A stretch of DNA of 10,499 nucleotides from Collinsella aerofaciens (GCA_021641225.1 JAJWXI010000054.1:1-10499), one strand, 5' to 3'. Shown: positions 1 to 7,021, counted from the stretch's first letter. The notes: generated by a model from the letters alone, not told the origin. Numbers and translations are program-made.

Positions 1-1270
1 AGGGGAGGATTGCCTGAGCCTTAACGTGTGGGTCAGGGGACACGCACGCAAGAACCTTCCTGTCATGGTATATATCCATGGTGGTGCCTACTTCTCAGGT
101 GGATCTGCCGACCCGCTATATAACGGCTCCAATTTTGCGGCAGCGAAGGATGTCGTTATTGTTTCGATTAACTACCGTCTGAACTTGTTTGGGTCGCTGC
201 TGCTCGATTGCCTGCCGGGCGGAGAGGACTACAAAGACGCCGGCTATCTTGCCATTCTTGATCAAATCCGTGCGCTCGAGTGGGTGCATGAGAATATTTC
301 GGCCTTCGGCGGTGACCCCAATTGTGTCACGCTTTTCGGTGAGTCGGCAGGCTCTTCCAGCCAGGCTCTTCTTTCCATATTGCCAGAGGCAAATAAGTAT
401 TTCCAACGTGCGATTTTGGAGTCCGGCCCTATCCAGCTTTATAAGACCCGCGAGCGCGGCGAGTACTTTGCTCGGGAGTTCGCCGAAATCATGGGATGCA
501 AAACCGCCCAAGAGCTCTTAGCGAAGTCGGCAGACGAGCTCATTGAGGGCATGCAGGTGTGGTGCGATCGTCATACCTACGAAGTGTCGCTAATTTTCTC
601 GCCGGTTTGCGACGGGTCTTTTCTTCCCAAGAAGCCGATGAAGGCCTGGGCGGAGGGCGCAGCCAAGGATATCGATATCATGATTGGATGTACCGAGGAC
701 GAGTTTACTTATTTCCATTTCTATTTCGATGACCTTCCCGGATTCTGGCACGGCCAATTCCCGATTCATTTTGATGATCAGATTGATATCGATTACTGGG
801 AGCAAGCATATCGAAAGGCATGGCCTGAGCGCGATTTTGCCGAGAATTACACCAATTTTATGAACTCAACCGGTTTCTTTGTCGGCACCGACCTTATGGC
901 TGAAGAGCAGTCGGCGTTTAAGCCCGTGTACAACTATTTGTTCCGTTATAAATCTCGTGTCGAGGGAATGGGTTCTTGCCATGCAATCGAGGTGCCGTTC
1001 GTTTTCAAGAATCTTGATACCGCGAGTGGTCTGATGTTTACGGGTGACAATCCTCCAGCGCATCTCGCGGATGAAATGAACGATGCGTGGTTCAGCTTTG
1101 CGAAGACGGGCAAACCGTTTGTTGAGGGCAAGGCACCATGGGACCCCTATACCGCTGAGAACCACATTCATATGGTAATTGACGAAAACGAGTGGAAGCC
1201 GGTGCATTCGCTGCATGCCAAAGAAGATTCGGTGTTCCGTCCTATGTACGAGGTACTACTCAACGATTAG
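1..1270 (+). CDS. Type-B carboxylesterase / para-nitrobenzyl esterase family hydrolase, 5'-truncated by window edge
   Basis: An alpha/beta-hydrolase of the carboxylesterase type-B family (PnbA-like) that hydrolyses carboxylic esters; the substrate is unknown. The reading frame is open to the left edge. Codons from position 2 read GEDCLSLNVWVRG, which matches the family's (S/E)EDCL-LNV motif, so the GTG at 26 is not the true start. By comparison with PnbA, some 80-90 N-terminal residues probably lie outside the window. Counting from the GTG, the oxyanion-hole HGG is at residues 18-20. The nucleophile elbow GESAG is at 105-109, with Ser107 at bases 344-346. The likely acidic residue is Glu226 in GCTEDEF, and the catalytic His is probably H319 in CHAIEVPFVF. 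The C-terminal region (DAWFSFAKTGKP) is also typical. Because the N-terminus is missing, a signal peptide cannot be judged. The gene is followed 77 bases later by a transporter on the same strand, suggesting a shared operon. Family is confident; substrate and cellular location are not. Confidence 0.93.
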   Translation, partial: GEDCLSLNVWVRGHARKNLPVMVYIHGGAYFSGGSADPLYNGSNFAAAKDVVIVSINYRLNLFGSLLLDCLPGGEDYKDAGYLAILDQIRALEWVHENISAFGGDPNCVTLFGESAGSSSQALLSILPEANKYFQRAILESGPIQLYKTRERGEYFAREFAEIMGCKTAQELLAKSADELIEGMQVWCDRHTYEVSLIFSPVCDGSFLPKKPMKAWAEGAAKDIDIMIGCTEDEFTYFHFYFDDLPGFWHGQFPIHFDDQIDIDYWEQAYRKAWPERDFAENYTNFMNSTGFFVGTDLMAEEQSAFKPVYNYLFRYKSRVEGMGSCHAIEVPFVFKNLDTASGLMFTGDNPPAHLADEMNDAWFSFAKTGKPFVEGKAPWDPYTAENHIHMVIDENEWKPVHSLHAKEDSVFRPMYEVLLND

Positions 1271-1283
1271 TGAAAGAAGCCGC

Positions 1284-1309
1284 AATGGAGTGGGCTAATT
1301 AGCCCCATT
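1284..1309. repeat. Palindrome in the esterase-transporter gap, possible operator or weak hairpin
   Basis: A perfect 14-base palindrome, GGGCTAATTAGCCC (1292-1305), is flanked by AATGG (1284-1288) and CCATT (1305-1309), which can also pair if the palindrome folds. There is no T-tract after it, so it is a poor intrinsic terminator. Its symmetry and its position between the stop codon at 1270 and the ATG at 1348 suit either a dimeric regulator's operator or an mRNA hairpin that adjusts expression of the two genes. Which one is an inference. Confidence 0.4.
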
Positions 1310-1347
1310 GAATTCAGCTTGAACTATCCCTGCGTAAGGAGAAAGAA

Positions 1348-2565
1348 ATGGCTCAAGAAGAAAAGCTATCGGGTTATCGGTGGATGATCTTATTCGTAGT
1401 TTGCCTCATTTGCTTCATGGCAAACTTCATGCAATATCAGGTTTCAGCATGGGGTGTCGTCGTGATGACGACTCTCGGCATCGATGCCGGTGGGCTTACC
1501 AATCTCATGTTGATGCCGATGCTCACCGCTGTGTTTTTGTCGATTCCTGCAGGATCTCTTGCTGATCGCTACGGCGTTAAGCTTGTCGTGTCAATTGGCA
1601 TGGTGCTTTCTGCTGTAGGCGGCTTTCTGCGTTATTTCATGATTAATGACTTTACCGTGCAGATCGTTTCGATGTTTATGATCGGCTTTGGCATTGCGGC
1701 GCTCAATGCCAATCTGGCAAAGGTGCTGGGTTCCTGGTTTAAACAGCAGACCTCCCTTGCCGTGGGAGTTTTCTATGCTGCTTCATGTGTGTCCATCGTG
1801 ATAGCCCAGGCATTCAGCACTTATTTTCCTACGCTTGACGTGTCTTATCTGGTCGCTGCTATTGCCGAAGCTGTAACTGCTGCGCTGTGGATCTTCTTTA
1901 TGAGGAACGTCCCGGAGGGCGAGCCCATGCCCGAGCCCGAGCCGGTTATGAAGTACATTAAGATTGCCGCTAAGTCGCGCGGCGTTTGGTGCATTGCCTT
2001 GGCTTATGGTCTTACCCTCGCTTCAACCACGGCATATTGCGCAATTCTGCCGTCTGCGCTTGAGCTCGTTCGCGGCGTTGATACTGCCACCGCTGGATCT
2101 ATGGCAGCAATTATTACAGTTGGTAGCTTCTTTGCTTGTTTTGCGGGACCGGCTGCCGTCCTCAAGCTCGGTAAGAATAAACCGTTTCTCATTGTAACCA
2201 CGGTGATTGCCGCCGTTGTAATGGTTGCAAACTGGTTTTTGCCGCTTGGCACTGTCATGTGGGTTGCTCTCGTCCTCAATGGTTTTATGACCGCTCTTTC
2301 TGGCCCCATTATTCAGGCAATGACTCCTGATCTTCCTGAGATTGGCGCGAAATATGCCGGTAGCGCTGGTGGAATAATCGGTACTGTCGGCCTTCTCTGC
2401 TCCTATTTTGTTCCCGTTATTGTTTCGTCTATTTCTGGTGACAATTGGACGTTGAACTTTACGATCGAATCGATTCTTTTCCTTGCGAGCGTTTTGCCTA
2501 TTGCGATGTTGCCCGAGACTGGTGCGGCGGCAAAAGCCGAGATGCCTGAGACTTCTGAATTATAA
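1348..2565 (+). CDS. Major facilitator superfamily transporter (first of two paralogs)
   Basis: A 405-residue integral membrane secondary transporter of the major facilitator superfamily, substrate unknown. About 12 hydrophobic segments can be read, in two blocks of six, separated by a hydrophilic loop around residues 187-210 that is rich in Pro and Glu (PEGEPMPEPEPV). The superfamily's motif A appears as GSLADRYGVK at residues 69-78, between helices 2 and 3. The start is supported by AAGGAG at 1336-1341, six bases before the ATG. It shares distinctive motifs with the next gene: SGYRW near the N-terminus, NFMQYQV, LELVRG-D--TAG in the second half and YAGSAGGI near the C-terminus, so the two arose by duplication. 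It lies downstream of the carboxylesterase and may carry the esterase's substrate or product; this is inferred from position only. A strong terminator follows. Confidence 0.93.
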   Translation: MAQEEKLSGYRWMILFVVCLICFMANFMQYQVSAWGVVVMTTLGIDAGGLTNLMLMPMLTAVFLSIPAGSLADRYGVKLVVSIGMVLSAVGGFLRYFMINDFTVQIVSMFMIGFGIAALNANLAKVLGSWFKQQTSLAVGVFYAASCVSIVIAQAFSTYFPTLDVSYLVAAIAEAVTAALWIFFMRNVPEGEPMPEPEPVMKYIKIAAKSRGVWCIALAYGLTLASTTAYCAILPSALELVRGVDTATAGSMAAIITVGSFFACFAGPAAVLKLGKNKPFLIVTTVIAAVVMVANWFLPLGTVMWVALVLNGFMTALSGPIIQAMTPDLPEIGAKYAGSAGGIIGTVGLLCSYFVPVIVSSISGDNWTLNFTIESILFLASVLPIAMLPETGAAAKAEMPETSEL

Positions 2566-2582
2566 TTAATCGGTGTTTTGCC

Positions 2583-2624
2583 TGGTCGCGACCTCCAGTT
2601 GATATGGGGGTCGCGACCATTTTT
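2583..2624 (+). terminator. Rho-independent terminator between the two transporter genes
   Basis: The left arm TGGTCGCGACC (2583-2593) pairs perfectly with GGTCGCGACCA (2609-2619). The stem extends inward by a few pairs (TCC 2594-2596 with GGG 2606-2608) and is followed by TTTTT at 2620-2624. It starts 17 bases after the stop codon of the first transporter and ends 17 bases before the ATG of the second. Each arm is also nearly self-palindromic (GGTCGCGACC). Confidence 0.9.
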
Positions 2625-2641
2625 AATGTGAGGTTGGTGCA

Positions 2642-3862
2642 ATGGATGGTGAAGCGTGCGAAGTTGCGCACAAAGTTGAGCAAAAGCGGGCTTCGAGTGG
2701 TTACCGCTGGTTAATATTGCTGTTGACGTGTGGTCTCTGTTTTTTGGGCAACTTCATGCAGTATCAGGTCGCTGCCTATGCTACGGTCATCATGCCTCAG
2801 ATGAATATCGACCCTGTCGGATTCTCATCTCTCTTTCTGGCGCCAATGCTTGCGGCGGTTTTCTTTAGTCTCCCGTTCGGATCACTTGGAGATAGGCTTG
2901 GGCCCAAAGTAGTGATACTTGGCGGGTTCTGTGTTTCTTTAGTCGGCGGCGCTATCAGAATTTTCACCCTATCGAACTATCCTGCTCAACTTGTCTCGAT
3001 GTTTTGCATCGGCGTGGGGATGGCGGCATTGACTGCCAATAATGCAAAGACGCTTGGACTTTGGTTTGCAGATAAGACGGATGTTGCGATGGGCATTTAC
3101 TATGCGGCGACTTGCTTTGGCATTGCGGCGGCGCAAGCGTCATCGGCGTTTATGTCTTCCGTGCTAATGGGCTATACAGTTGCAGAAGCGTTGTTGGTCG
3201 TTCTGACTATCTTCTGGGGTTTATTTGGTAAGAACGTACAGCATGACTCACTTATTCCTGATGGCGTTGAGCACGACCAAGCCCTTCTGACTGCTTTTCG
3301 TTCGCGTAACGTTTGGCTTTGCGCGATTTGCGCCGCTTTCTCACTTGCCGCCACGACCGCCTTTTCCGGTGTGCTACCTCAGGCTCTTGAGCTTGTGCGA
3401 GGCACCGATGCTTCGACGGCCGGCGAAATGGCGGCGCTGACAACCGCTGCTGGGATTATCGGCTGCTTGATTGCTCCGATGCTTTACGGTAAATGCCGCC
3501 TTGCGCGACCGTATCTTGTGATTGTCGGGCTTCTTGGCTCTATTTCAATTGCAGTTGCGTGGTTTGCCTCGGGCTTGAAGTCCATGGGGGTATTGCTTGC
3601 AGTGTGCGGCATCGTTACGAGCATGATGGGTCCAGTTGTTCAAGCTCTGCCAGTTTCATTTGTTGAAATCGGCACTCGTTATGCTGGCAGCGCTGGCGGC
3701 ATTATGGCCGAAGTTAGCCTTTTGGGCTCTTATATGCTTCCTATTGGGATTGCGGCTATTTCCGGTTCAGATTACGACAAACAAATGATGCTTATTACTC
3801 TGCTTTACGGTCTATCCGTCCTTCCGGTGTTGATCGTTCCCGAGGTCAAACACTTTAAATAG
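2642..3862 (+). CDS. Major facilitator superfamily transporter (second paralog)
   Basis: A 406-residue transporter of the major facilitator superfamily, clearly a paralog of the gene before it; the substrate is unknown. It has about 12 hydrophobic segments, with motif A as GSLGDRLGPK at residues 80-89 and a hydrophilic central loop near residues 197-220. Shared landmarks with its neighbour are SGYRW (19-23), NFMQYQV (37-43), LELVRGTDASTAG (249-261) and YAGSAGGI (347-354). Its N-terminus is about 11 residues longer, polar and charged (MDGEACEVAHKVEQKR). The start is supported by TGAGG at 2629-2633, eight bases upstream. The T-tract of the preceding terminator ends only 17 bases before the ATG and I see no convincing promoter in between. 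Expression may therefore depend on read-through or on RNA processing. Codons are more A/T-rich than in the genes from 4017 onward. No clear terminator follows it. Confidence 0.93.
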   Translation: MDGEACEVAHKVEQKRASSGYRWLILLLTCGLCFLGNFMQYQVAAYATVIMPQMNIDPVGFSSLFLAPMLAAVFFSLPFGSLGDRLGPKVVILGGFCVSLVGGAIRIFTLSNYPAQLVSMFCIGVGMAALTANNAKTLGLWFADKTDVAMGIYYAATCFGIAAAQASSAFMSSVLMGYTVAEALLVVLTIFWGLFGKNVQHDSLIPDGVEHDQALLTAFRSRNVWLCAICAAFSLAATTAFSGVLPQALELVRGTDASTAGEMAALTTAAGIIGCLIAPMLYGKCRLARPYLVIVGLLGSISIAVAWFASGLKSMGVLLAVCGIVTSMMGPVVQALPVSFVEIGTRYAGSAGGIMAEVSLLGSYMLPIGIAAISGSDYDKQMMLITLLYGLSVLPVLIVPEVKHFK

Positions 3863-3972
3863 GCGCGAGCATATGGATGGATAAAGCCCTCTGGCCATTG
3901 CGATTGCCGAGGAATGGATTTCGCTCAATTCGGATCTTTGAAGTGGGCTAAACTGTCTTGGTGTTTCACTGA

Positions 3973-3997
3973 ACAACGCCACCTTCTGTTGCGTTGT
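3973..3997 (+). other. Small hairpin in the leader of the HIT gene
   Basis: ACAACGC (3973-3979) can pair with GCGTTGT (3991-3997) around an 11-base loop, just upstream of the AAGGA ribosome binding site (4005-4009) of the HIT gene. A -10-like TAAACT lies at 3949-3954, but no good -35 matches it, so I do not call a promoter. The rest of the 154-base gap (3863-4016) shows nothing else I can support. Confidence 0.3.
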
Positions 3998-4016
3998 CGT
4001 TAGAAAGGAACCAGCC

Positions 4017-4352
4017 ATGTGTGATTGCATCTTCTGCAAAATCGCCAACCACGAGATCCCCTCGACCGTTGTCTATGAGGATGACCAGGTCATCGCGTTC
4101 GACGACCTTAACCCCCAGGCGCCGGTCCATACGCTCGTGATCCCCAAGAAGCACTACAGCGACATCGCCGACAACGTACCTGCCGAGACCATGGGCGCCA
4201 TGGCTCACGCCATCCAGGAGGTCGCCAAGGCCAAGGGCCTGGAGGACGGTTTCCGCGTCATCTCCAACAAGGGCGTCAACGCCGGCCAGACCGTTATGCA
4301 CTTCCACATGCACGTCCTCGGCGGCAAAAACCTGGGCGAGAACCTCATCTGA
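4017..4352 (+). CDS. HIT (histidine triad) family nucleotide hydrolase, HinT-like
   Basis: A 111-residue cytosolic protein of the histidine triad family, the usual length for bacterial HinT. Members hydrolyse purine nucleoside phosphoramidates and related nucleotidyl adducts, releasing AMP. The triad HFHMHV is at residues 95-100 (His95, His97 and His99), followed by LGGKNLG. The N-terminal C-x-x-C (Cys4 and Cys7, in CDCIFCKI) and His46 in PKKHY fit the zinc-binding subset of the family. The conserved core DDLNPQAPVHTLVIPKKHY (residues 29-47) is intact. An AGGA-type ribosome binding site at 4005-4009 precedes the ATG by seven bases. It appears to be monocistronic, with a hairpin terminator about 60 bases downstream. 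Codon use shifts here to strongly C/G-ending, as in the acetate genes. Exact substrate is unknown; family assignment is secure. Confidence 0.95.
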   Translation: MCDCIFCKIANHEIPSTVVYEDDQVIAFDDLNPQAPVHTLVIPKKHYSDIADNVPAETMGAMAHAIQEVAKAKGLEDGFRVISNKGVNAGQTVMHFHMHVLGGKNLGENLI

Positions 4353-4412
4353 GGACGCCTGTTCCGCGCAATGAAGCGGAAGCTACGGCATCGATAACTT
4401 ATATATCAACGC

Positions 4413-4446
4413 AATAAACCCGAGCGCGAGGGCGTTTGGGTTTATT
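4413..4446 (+). terminator. Hairpin between HIT gene and first ackA, terminator or attenuator
   Basis: AATAAACCC (4413-4421) pairs with GGGTTTATT (4438-4446) around a GC-rich 16-base interior. The distal arm ends in a T/A-rich tail (TTTATTATT). It ends 53 bases before the ATG of the first acetate kinase. If the ackA promoter lies upstream of it (an A/T-rich TATATA sits at 4400-4405), it would act in the ackA leader as an attenuator; otherwise it simply ends the HIT transcript. Confidence 0.65.
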
Positions 4447-4499
4447 ATTGAGGCGTATGTAACCTGGCGGCGCCACACCGCCTGTTAGTAGGGAGACAC

Positions 4500-5678
4500 A
4501 TGAACGTTCTGGTCGTCAACGCAGGATCTTCGACCCTTAAGTATCAGGTCATCGATACCAAGTCCCACAAGGTGTCCGCAAAGGGCTCCTGCGAGCGCGT
4601 CTGCTTTACCGGCGGTACCTTCACCCACGCTGCCAACGGCTCCAAGAAGGTGACCGAGAACATCGAGTTCCCCGACCACAAGGTCGCCATCGAGGTGGTC
4701 CTGAAGGACCTCGAGGCCAACGGCGTCAAGATCGAGGGCATCGGCCACCGTATCGTTCAGGGCGGTTGGTACTTTGGCGATTCCTCCCTCGTCGACGAGG
4801 ACGTTCTCGCTAAGATCCGCGAGGTCGCCCCGCTCGCCCCGCTGCACAACAACCCCGAGGCCAACGTTATCGAGTACTGCCTGGAGCAGTATCCCGACCT
4901 GCCCAACGTTACGGTCTACGACACCGCTTTCCACTTCAACATGCCCGAGGTCGCCAAGACCTACGCCCTTCCCAAGGATGTTTGCGACAAGCTGCACATC
5001 CGTAAGTACGGCGCCCACGGCACCAGCTATCGCTACATCTCCAAGAAGGTCGCCGAGATGACCAACGGCGAGGCCCGCAAGGTCGTCGTGTGCCATATCG
5101 GTTCCGGCGCTTCCCTGTGCGCCATCGAGGACGGCAAGTGCATGGACACCACCATGGGCTTGACGCCGCTCGACGGCGTTATGATGGGCACCCGCTGCGG
5201 CTCCATCGACCCGGCTGCCGTGTGCTACCTGCAGCGCGAGGGCGGCTACACCTTCGACGAGGTCGACGAGATGATGAACAAGAAGTCCGGCCTTTTGGCT
5301 GTGACCGGCGGCAAGACCAACGACTGCCGCAACGTCGAGGAGCTCGCCGCTGCCGGTGACCCCGAGGCTCAGCTCGCCTTCGACATGTTTGTCTACAAGA
5401 TTGCCGCCAAGGCTGCCGAGATGGCCACTTCTATGTGCGGTATGGACACCCTGGTCTTTACCGCCGGCATCGGCGAGCACGCTCCGGCCGTCCGCGCCGG
5501 CGTTGCCGACCGCCTGGCCTTTATGGGCGTCAAGATGGATCATGCCCGCAACGCCCTGCGTGGTGACGGCGCTTGGTGCCTGTCTGCCAAGGATTCCAAG
5601 GTCAAGATTTTCGTCATCCCCACGGATGAGGAGTTCATGATCGCTTCCGACGTCGAGCGCATCGTCAACAGCAAGTAA
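4500..5678 (+). CDS. ackA: Acetate kinase, first copy (diverged at a conserved histidine)
   Basis: A 392-residue cytosolic acetate kinase making ATP and acetate from acetyl phosphate and ADP; it acts after Pta, encoded convergently about 1.7 kb downstream. Both family signatures are present: VVNAGSSTLK (residues 5-14) and CHIGSGASLCAI (198-209). Residues matching the Methanosarcina enzyme's catalytic set are Arg84 (R91), Asp141 (D148), His173 (H180), Arg232 (R241) and Glu377 (E384). Three oddities stand out. HRIVQGGW (83-90) replaces the usual HR-VHGGE. HGTSY (173-177) replaces HGTSH. GSG (201-203) replaces GNG. The second copy keeps HGTSH and GNG. GGGAG (4491-4495) precedes the ATG. Codon bias is strong, as expected of a highly expressed gene. 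A paralog of equal length follows after 164 bases with its own terminator and leader in between. The enzyme is probably active, but a shifted acyl substrate or kinetics is possible. Confidence 0.95.
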   Translation: MNVLVVNAGSSTLKYQVIDTKSHKVSAKGSCERVCFTGGTFTHAANGSKKVTENIEFPDHKVAIEVVLKDLEANGVKIEGIGHRIVQGGWYFGDSSLVDEDVLAKIREVAPLAPLHNNPEANVIEYCLEQYPDLPNVTVYDTAFHFNMPEVAKTYALPKDVCDKLHIRKYGAHGTSYRYISKKVAEMTNGEARKVVVCHIGSGASLCAIEDGKCMDTTMGLTPLDGVMMGTRCGSIDPAAVCYLQREGGYTFDEVDEMMNKKSGLLAVTGGKTNDCRNVEELAAAGDPEAQLAFDMFVYKIAAKAAEMATSMCGMDTLVFTAGIGEHAPAVRAGVADRLAFMGVKMDHARNALRGDGAWCLSAKDSKVKIFVIPTDEEFMIASDVERIVNSK

Positions 5679-5682
5679 TTGC

Positions 5683-5728
5683 AAGAGGGGAGGGGCTGGA
5701 CGTCCGAGTGCCGTTCGGCCCCTCTTTT
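5683..5728 (+). terminator. Intrinsic terminator of the first ackA
   Basis: AAGAGGGG (5683-5690) pairs with CCCCTCTT (5719-5726), followed by TT. An alternative register pairs AGGGGC (5691-5696) with GCCCCT (5718-5723), followed by CTTTT. It begins four bases after the stop codon at 5678, so the two ackA genes probably have separate transcripts. Confidence 0.8.
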
Positions 5729-5758
5729 GTGCTCGTTGGGCGATATGCCTGATAGCTA

Positions 5759-5787
5759 TTTATCAAGTTGTGATAACTTCTTATTAA
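5759..5787 (+). promoter_or_regulatory. Candidate promoter of the second ackA
   Basis: An A/T-rich patch in an otherwise GC-rich gap contains TATTAA (5782-5787) as a -10 candidate, with TTTATC (5759-5764) 17 bases upstream as a weak -35. It lies downstream of the first ackA's terminator and about 55 bases before the second ackA, so an independent promoter here is logical. The -35 match is only three of six bases. Confidence 0.4.
5760..5776. promoter_or_regulatory. Inverted repeat overlapping the candidate ackA promoter, possible operator
   Basis: TTATCA (5760-5765) and TGATAA (5771-5776) form a perfect 6-5-6 inverted repeat that overlaps the proposed -35 and spacer. A second, overlapping dyad AAGTT/AACTT (5765-5769 and 5775-5779) reinforces the symmetry. 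No known regulator's consensus is matched with confidence; the half-sites resemble neither a proper Rex site nor an FNR/CRP site in spacing. Confidence 0.35.
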
Positions 5788-5842
5788 CATGCGGCCGCCT
5801 TAAGGGGTCTGCGCCGACCGTATCGCACTGCAAAGGAGTCTC

Positions 5843-7021
5843 ATGAACGTACTTGTTGTCAACGCCGGTAGCTCAAGCCTTAAATATCAGCTTTTGGATA
5901 CCGATACCCGCGAGGTTTTCGCCAAGGGCAACTGCGAACGTATCGGTTCGGACATGGGCATCTTTGGCCACTCCGAGAACGGTGGCGCCAAGCAAACCGA
6001 GGAGGTCCCCTTCCCGGATCACCGTTCGGCTATCGCACGCGTGCTCGAAGAGCTCGAGAAGACCGACTTTACGATCGATGGCATCGGCCACCGTATCGTT
6101 CAGGGTGGCTGGTACTTCGATGATTCCGCAGTTGTTGACGACGAAGTTATGGCCAAGATTCTCGAGGTGGCCCCGCTCGCCCCGCTGCACAACTACGGCG
6201 AGGCCGCGGCGATTGAGTATTGCCGCGAGAAGTATCCGGAGCTGCCCAACGTGGCGGTCTTCGACACCTCGTTCCACATGACCATGCCCGAGGTCGCCTA
6301 TACCTACGCGCTGCCCAAGGACGTGTGCGACAAGTACCATGTGCGCAAGTACGGCGCCCACGGCACGAGCCACCGCTATGAGTGGATGATGGCCAAGGAG
6401 ATCCTGGGTTCGCGCTGCCACCGTCTGCTTTCGTGCCATTTGGGTAACGGTGCTTCGCTTGCTGCTATCGAGGACGGCGTGTGCCGCGACACCACGATGG
6501 GCCTCACGCCGCTCGACGGCCTGATGATGGGCACCCGCTGCGGTTCCATCGACCCGGCCACTGTGTGCTACCTGCAGCGCGAGGGCGGCTACAGCTACCA
6601 GGAAGTCGACGACATGATGAACAAGCAGTCCGGTCTGCTTGCCATCTCGGGCATCTCCAACGACGCCCGCGACATCCGCACGCGCGCCTCCGAGGGCGAC
6701 GAGCGCTGCCTGCTCGCCTTCGACATGTTCGCCTACAAGGCCATGCAGCAGGCAGGTTCCATGATTGCCTCCATGGCGGGCGTGGATACCATTACCTTTA
6801 CCGCCGGCATCGGCGAGAACGATTGGTCGATCCGCAAGGCCTTCTGCGACTGCTTTGAGTGGCTGGGCGTGCGCATCGACAACAACAAGAACCGCGAGGC
6901 TGTGGGCAACGGCCCGCAGGTCATCAGCGCCGCCGGCTCAGCTGTCACGGTCATGGTCATCCCCACCGACGAGGAATACATGATCGCCCACGACGTCGAG
7001 CGCCTGACCGCGAATAACTAG
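5843..7021 (+). CDS. ackA: Acetate kinase, second copy (canonical active-site motifs)
   Basis: A second 392-residue acetate kinase, interconverting acetyl phosphate + ADP and acetate + ATP in the cytosol. It aligns without gaps to the upstream copy; a hand count over the first 120 residues gives 75 identities. Family signatures are VVNAGSSSLK (5-14) and CHLGNGASLAAI (198-209). Catalytic equivalents are Arg84, Asp141, His173, Arg232 and Glu377. Unlike the first copy, it retains HGTSH (173-177) and GNG (201-203), so it is the more orthodox enzyme. It shares the unusual HRIVQGGW (83-90) in place of HR-VHGGE, so that change predates the duplication. AAAGGAG (5832-5838) sits four bases before the ATG. 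A candidate promoter and dyad lie upstream, and a very strong terminator lies downstream. Divergence is highest at residues 35-60 and 268-300. Propionate or another short-chain acid as an alternative substrate cannot be excluded. Confidence 0.96.
   Translation: MNVLVVNAGSSSLKYQLLDTDTREVFAKGNCERIGSDMGIFGHSENGGAKQTEEVPFPDHRSAIARVLEELEKTDFTIDGIGHRIVQGGWYFDDSAVVDDEVMAKILEVAPLAPLHNYGEAAAIEYCREKYPELPNVAVFDTSFHMTMPEVAYTYALPKDVCDKYHVRKYGAHGTSHRYEWMMAKEILGSRCHRLLSCHLGNGASLAAIEDGVCRDTTMGLTPLDGLMMGTRCGSIDPATVCYLQREGGYSYQEVDDMMNKQSGLLAISGISNDARDIRTRASEGDERCLLAFDMFAYKAMQQAGSMIASMAGVDTITFTAGIGENDWSIRKAFCDCFEWLGVRIDNNKNREAVGNGPQVISAAGSAVTVMVIPTDEEYMIAHDVERLTANN

Noticed and set aside
3812..4048. A 78-codon - strand frame in the gap before the HIT gene
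   Set aside because: It overlaps the ends of two real genes and has no ribosome binding site or recognisable motif.
5015..5017. Ala172 in both AckA copies where the Methanosarcina enzyme has Phe179 in the acetate pocket (suggesting an enlarged pocket)
   Set aside because: As far as I recall, E. coli AckA also has YGAHGTSH at this position, so Ala is a normal alternative and not evidence for a changed substrate.
4485..5684. A long open frame on the - strand covering the whole first ackA
   Set aside because: It is the complement-strand shadow of a GC-rich, strongly codon-biased gene. Its predicted protein is low-complexity (rich in Leu, Val, Gly, Asp and His) and matches no family I know, while the + strand has full acetate kinase motifs.
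5768..5790. A possible Rex (NADH-sensing) operator starting with TTGTGA upstream of the second ackA
   Set aside because: The opposite half-site is imperfect and the spacing (23 rather than 18 bases overall) does not fit the usual Rex consensus.
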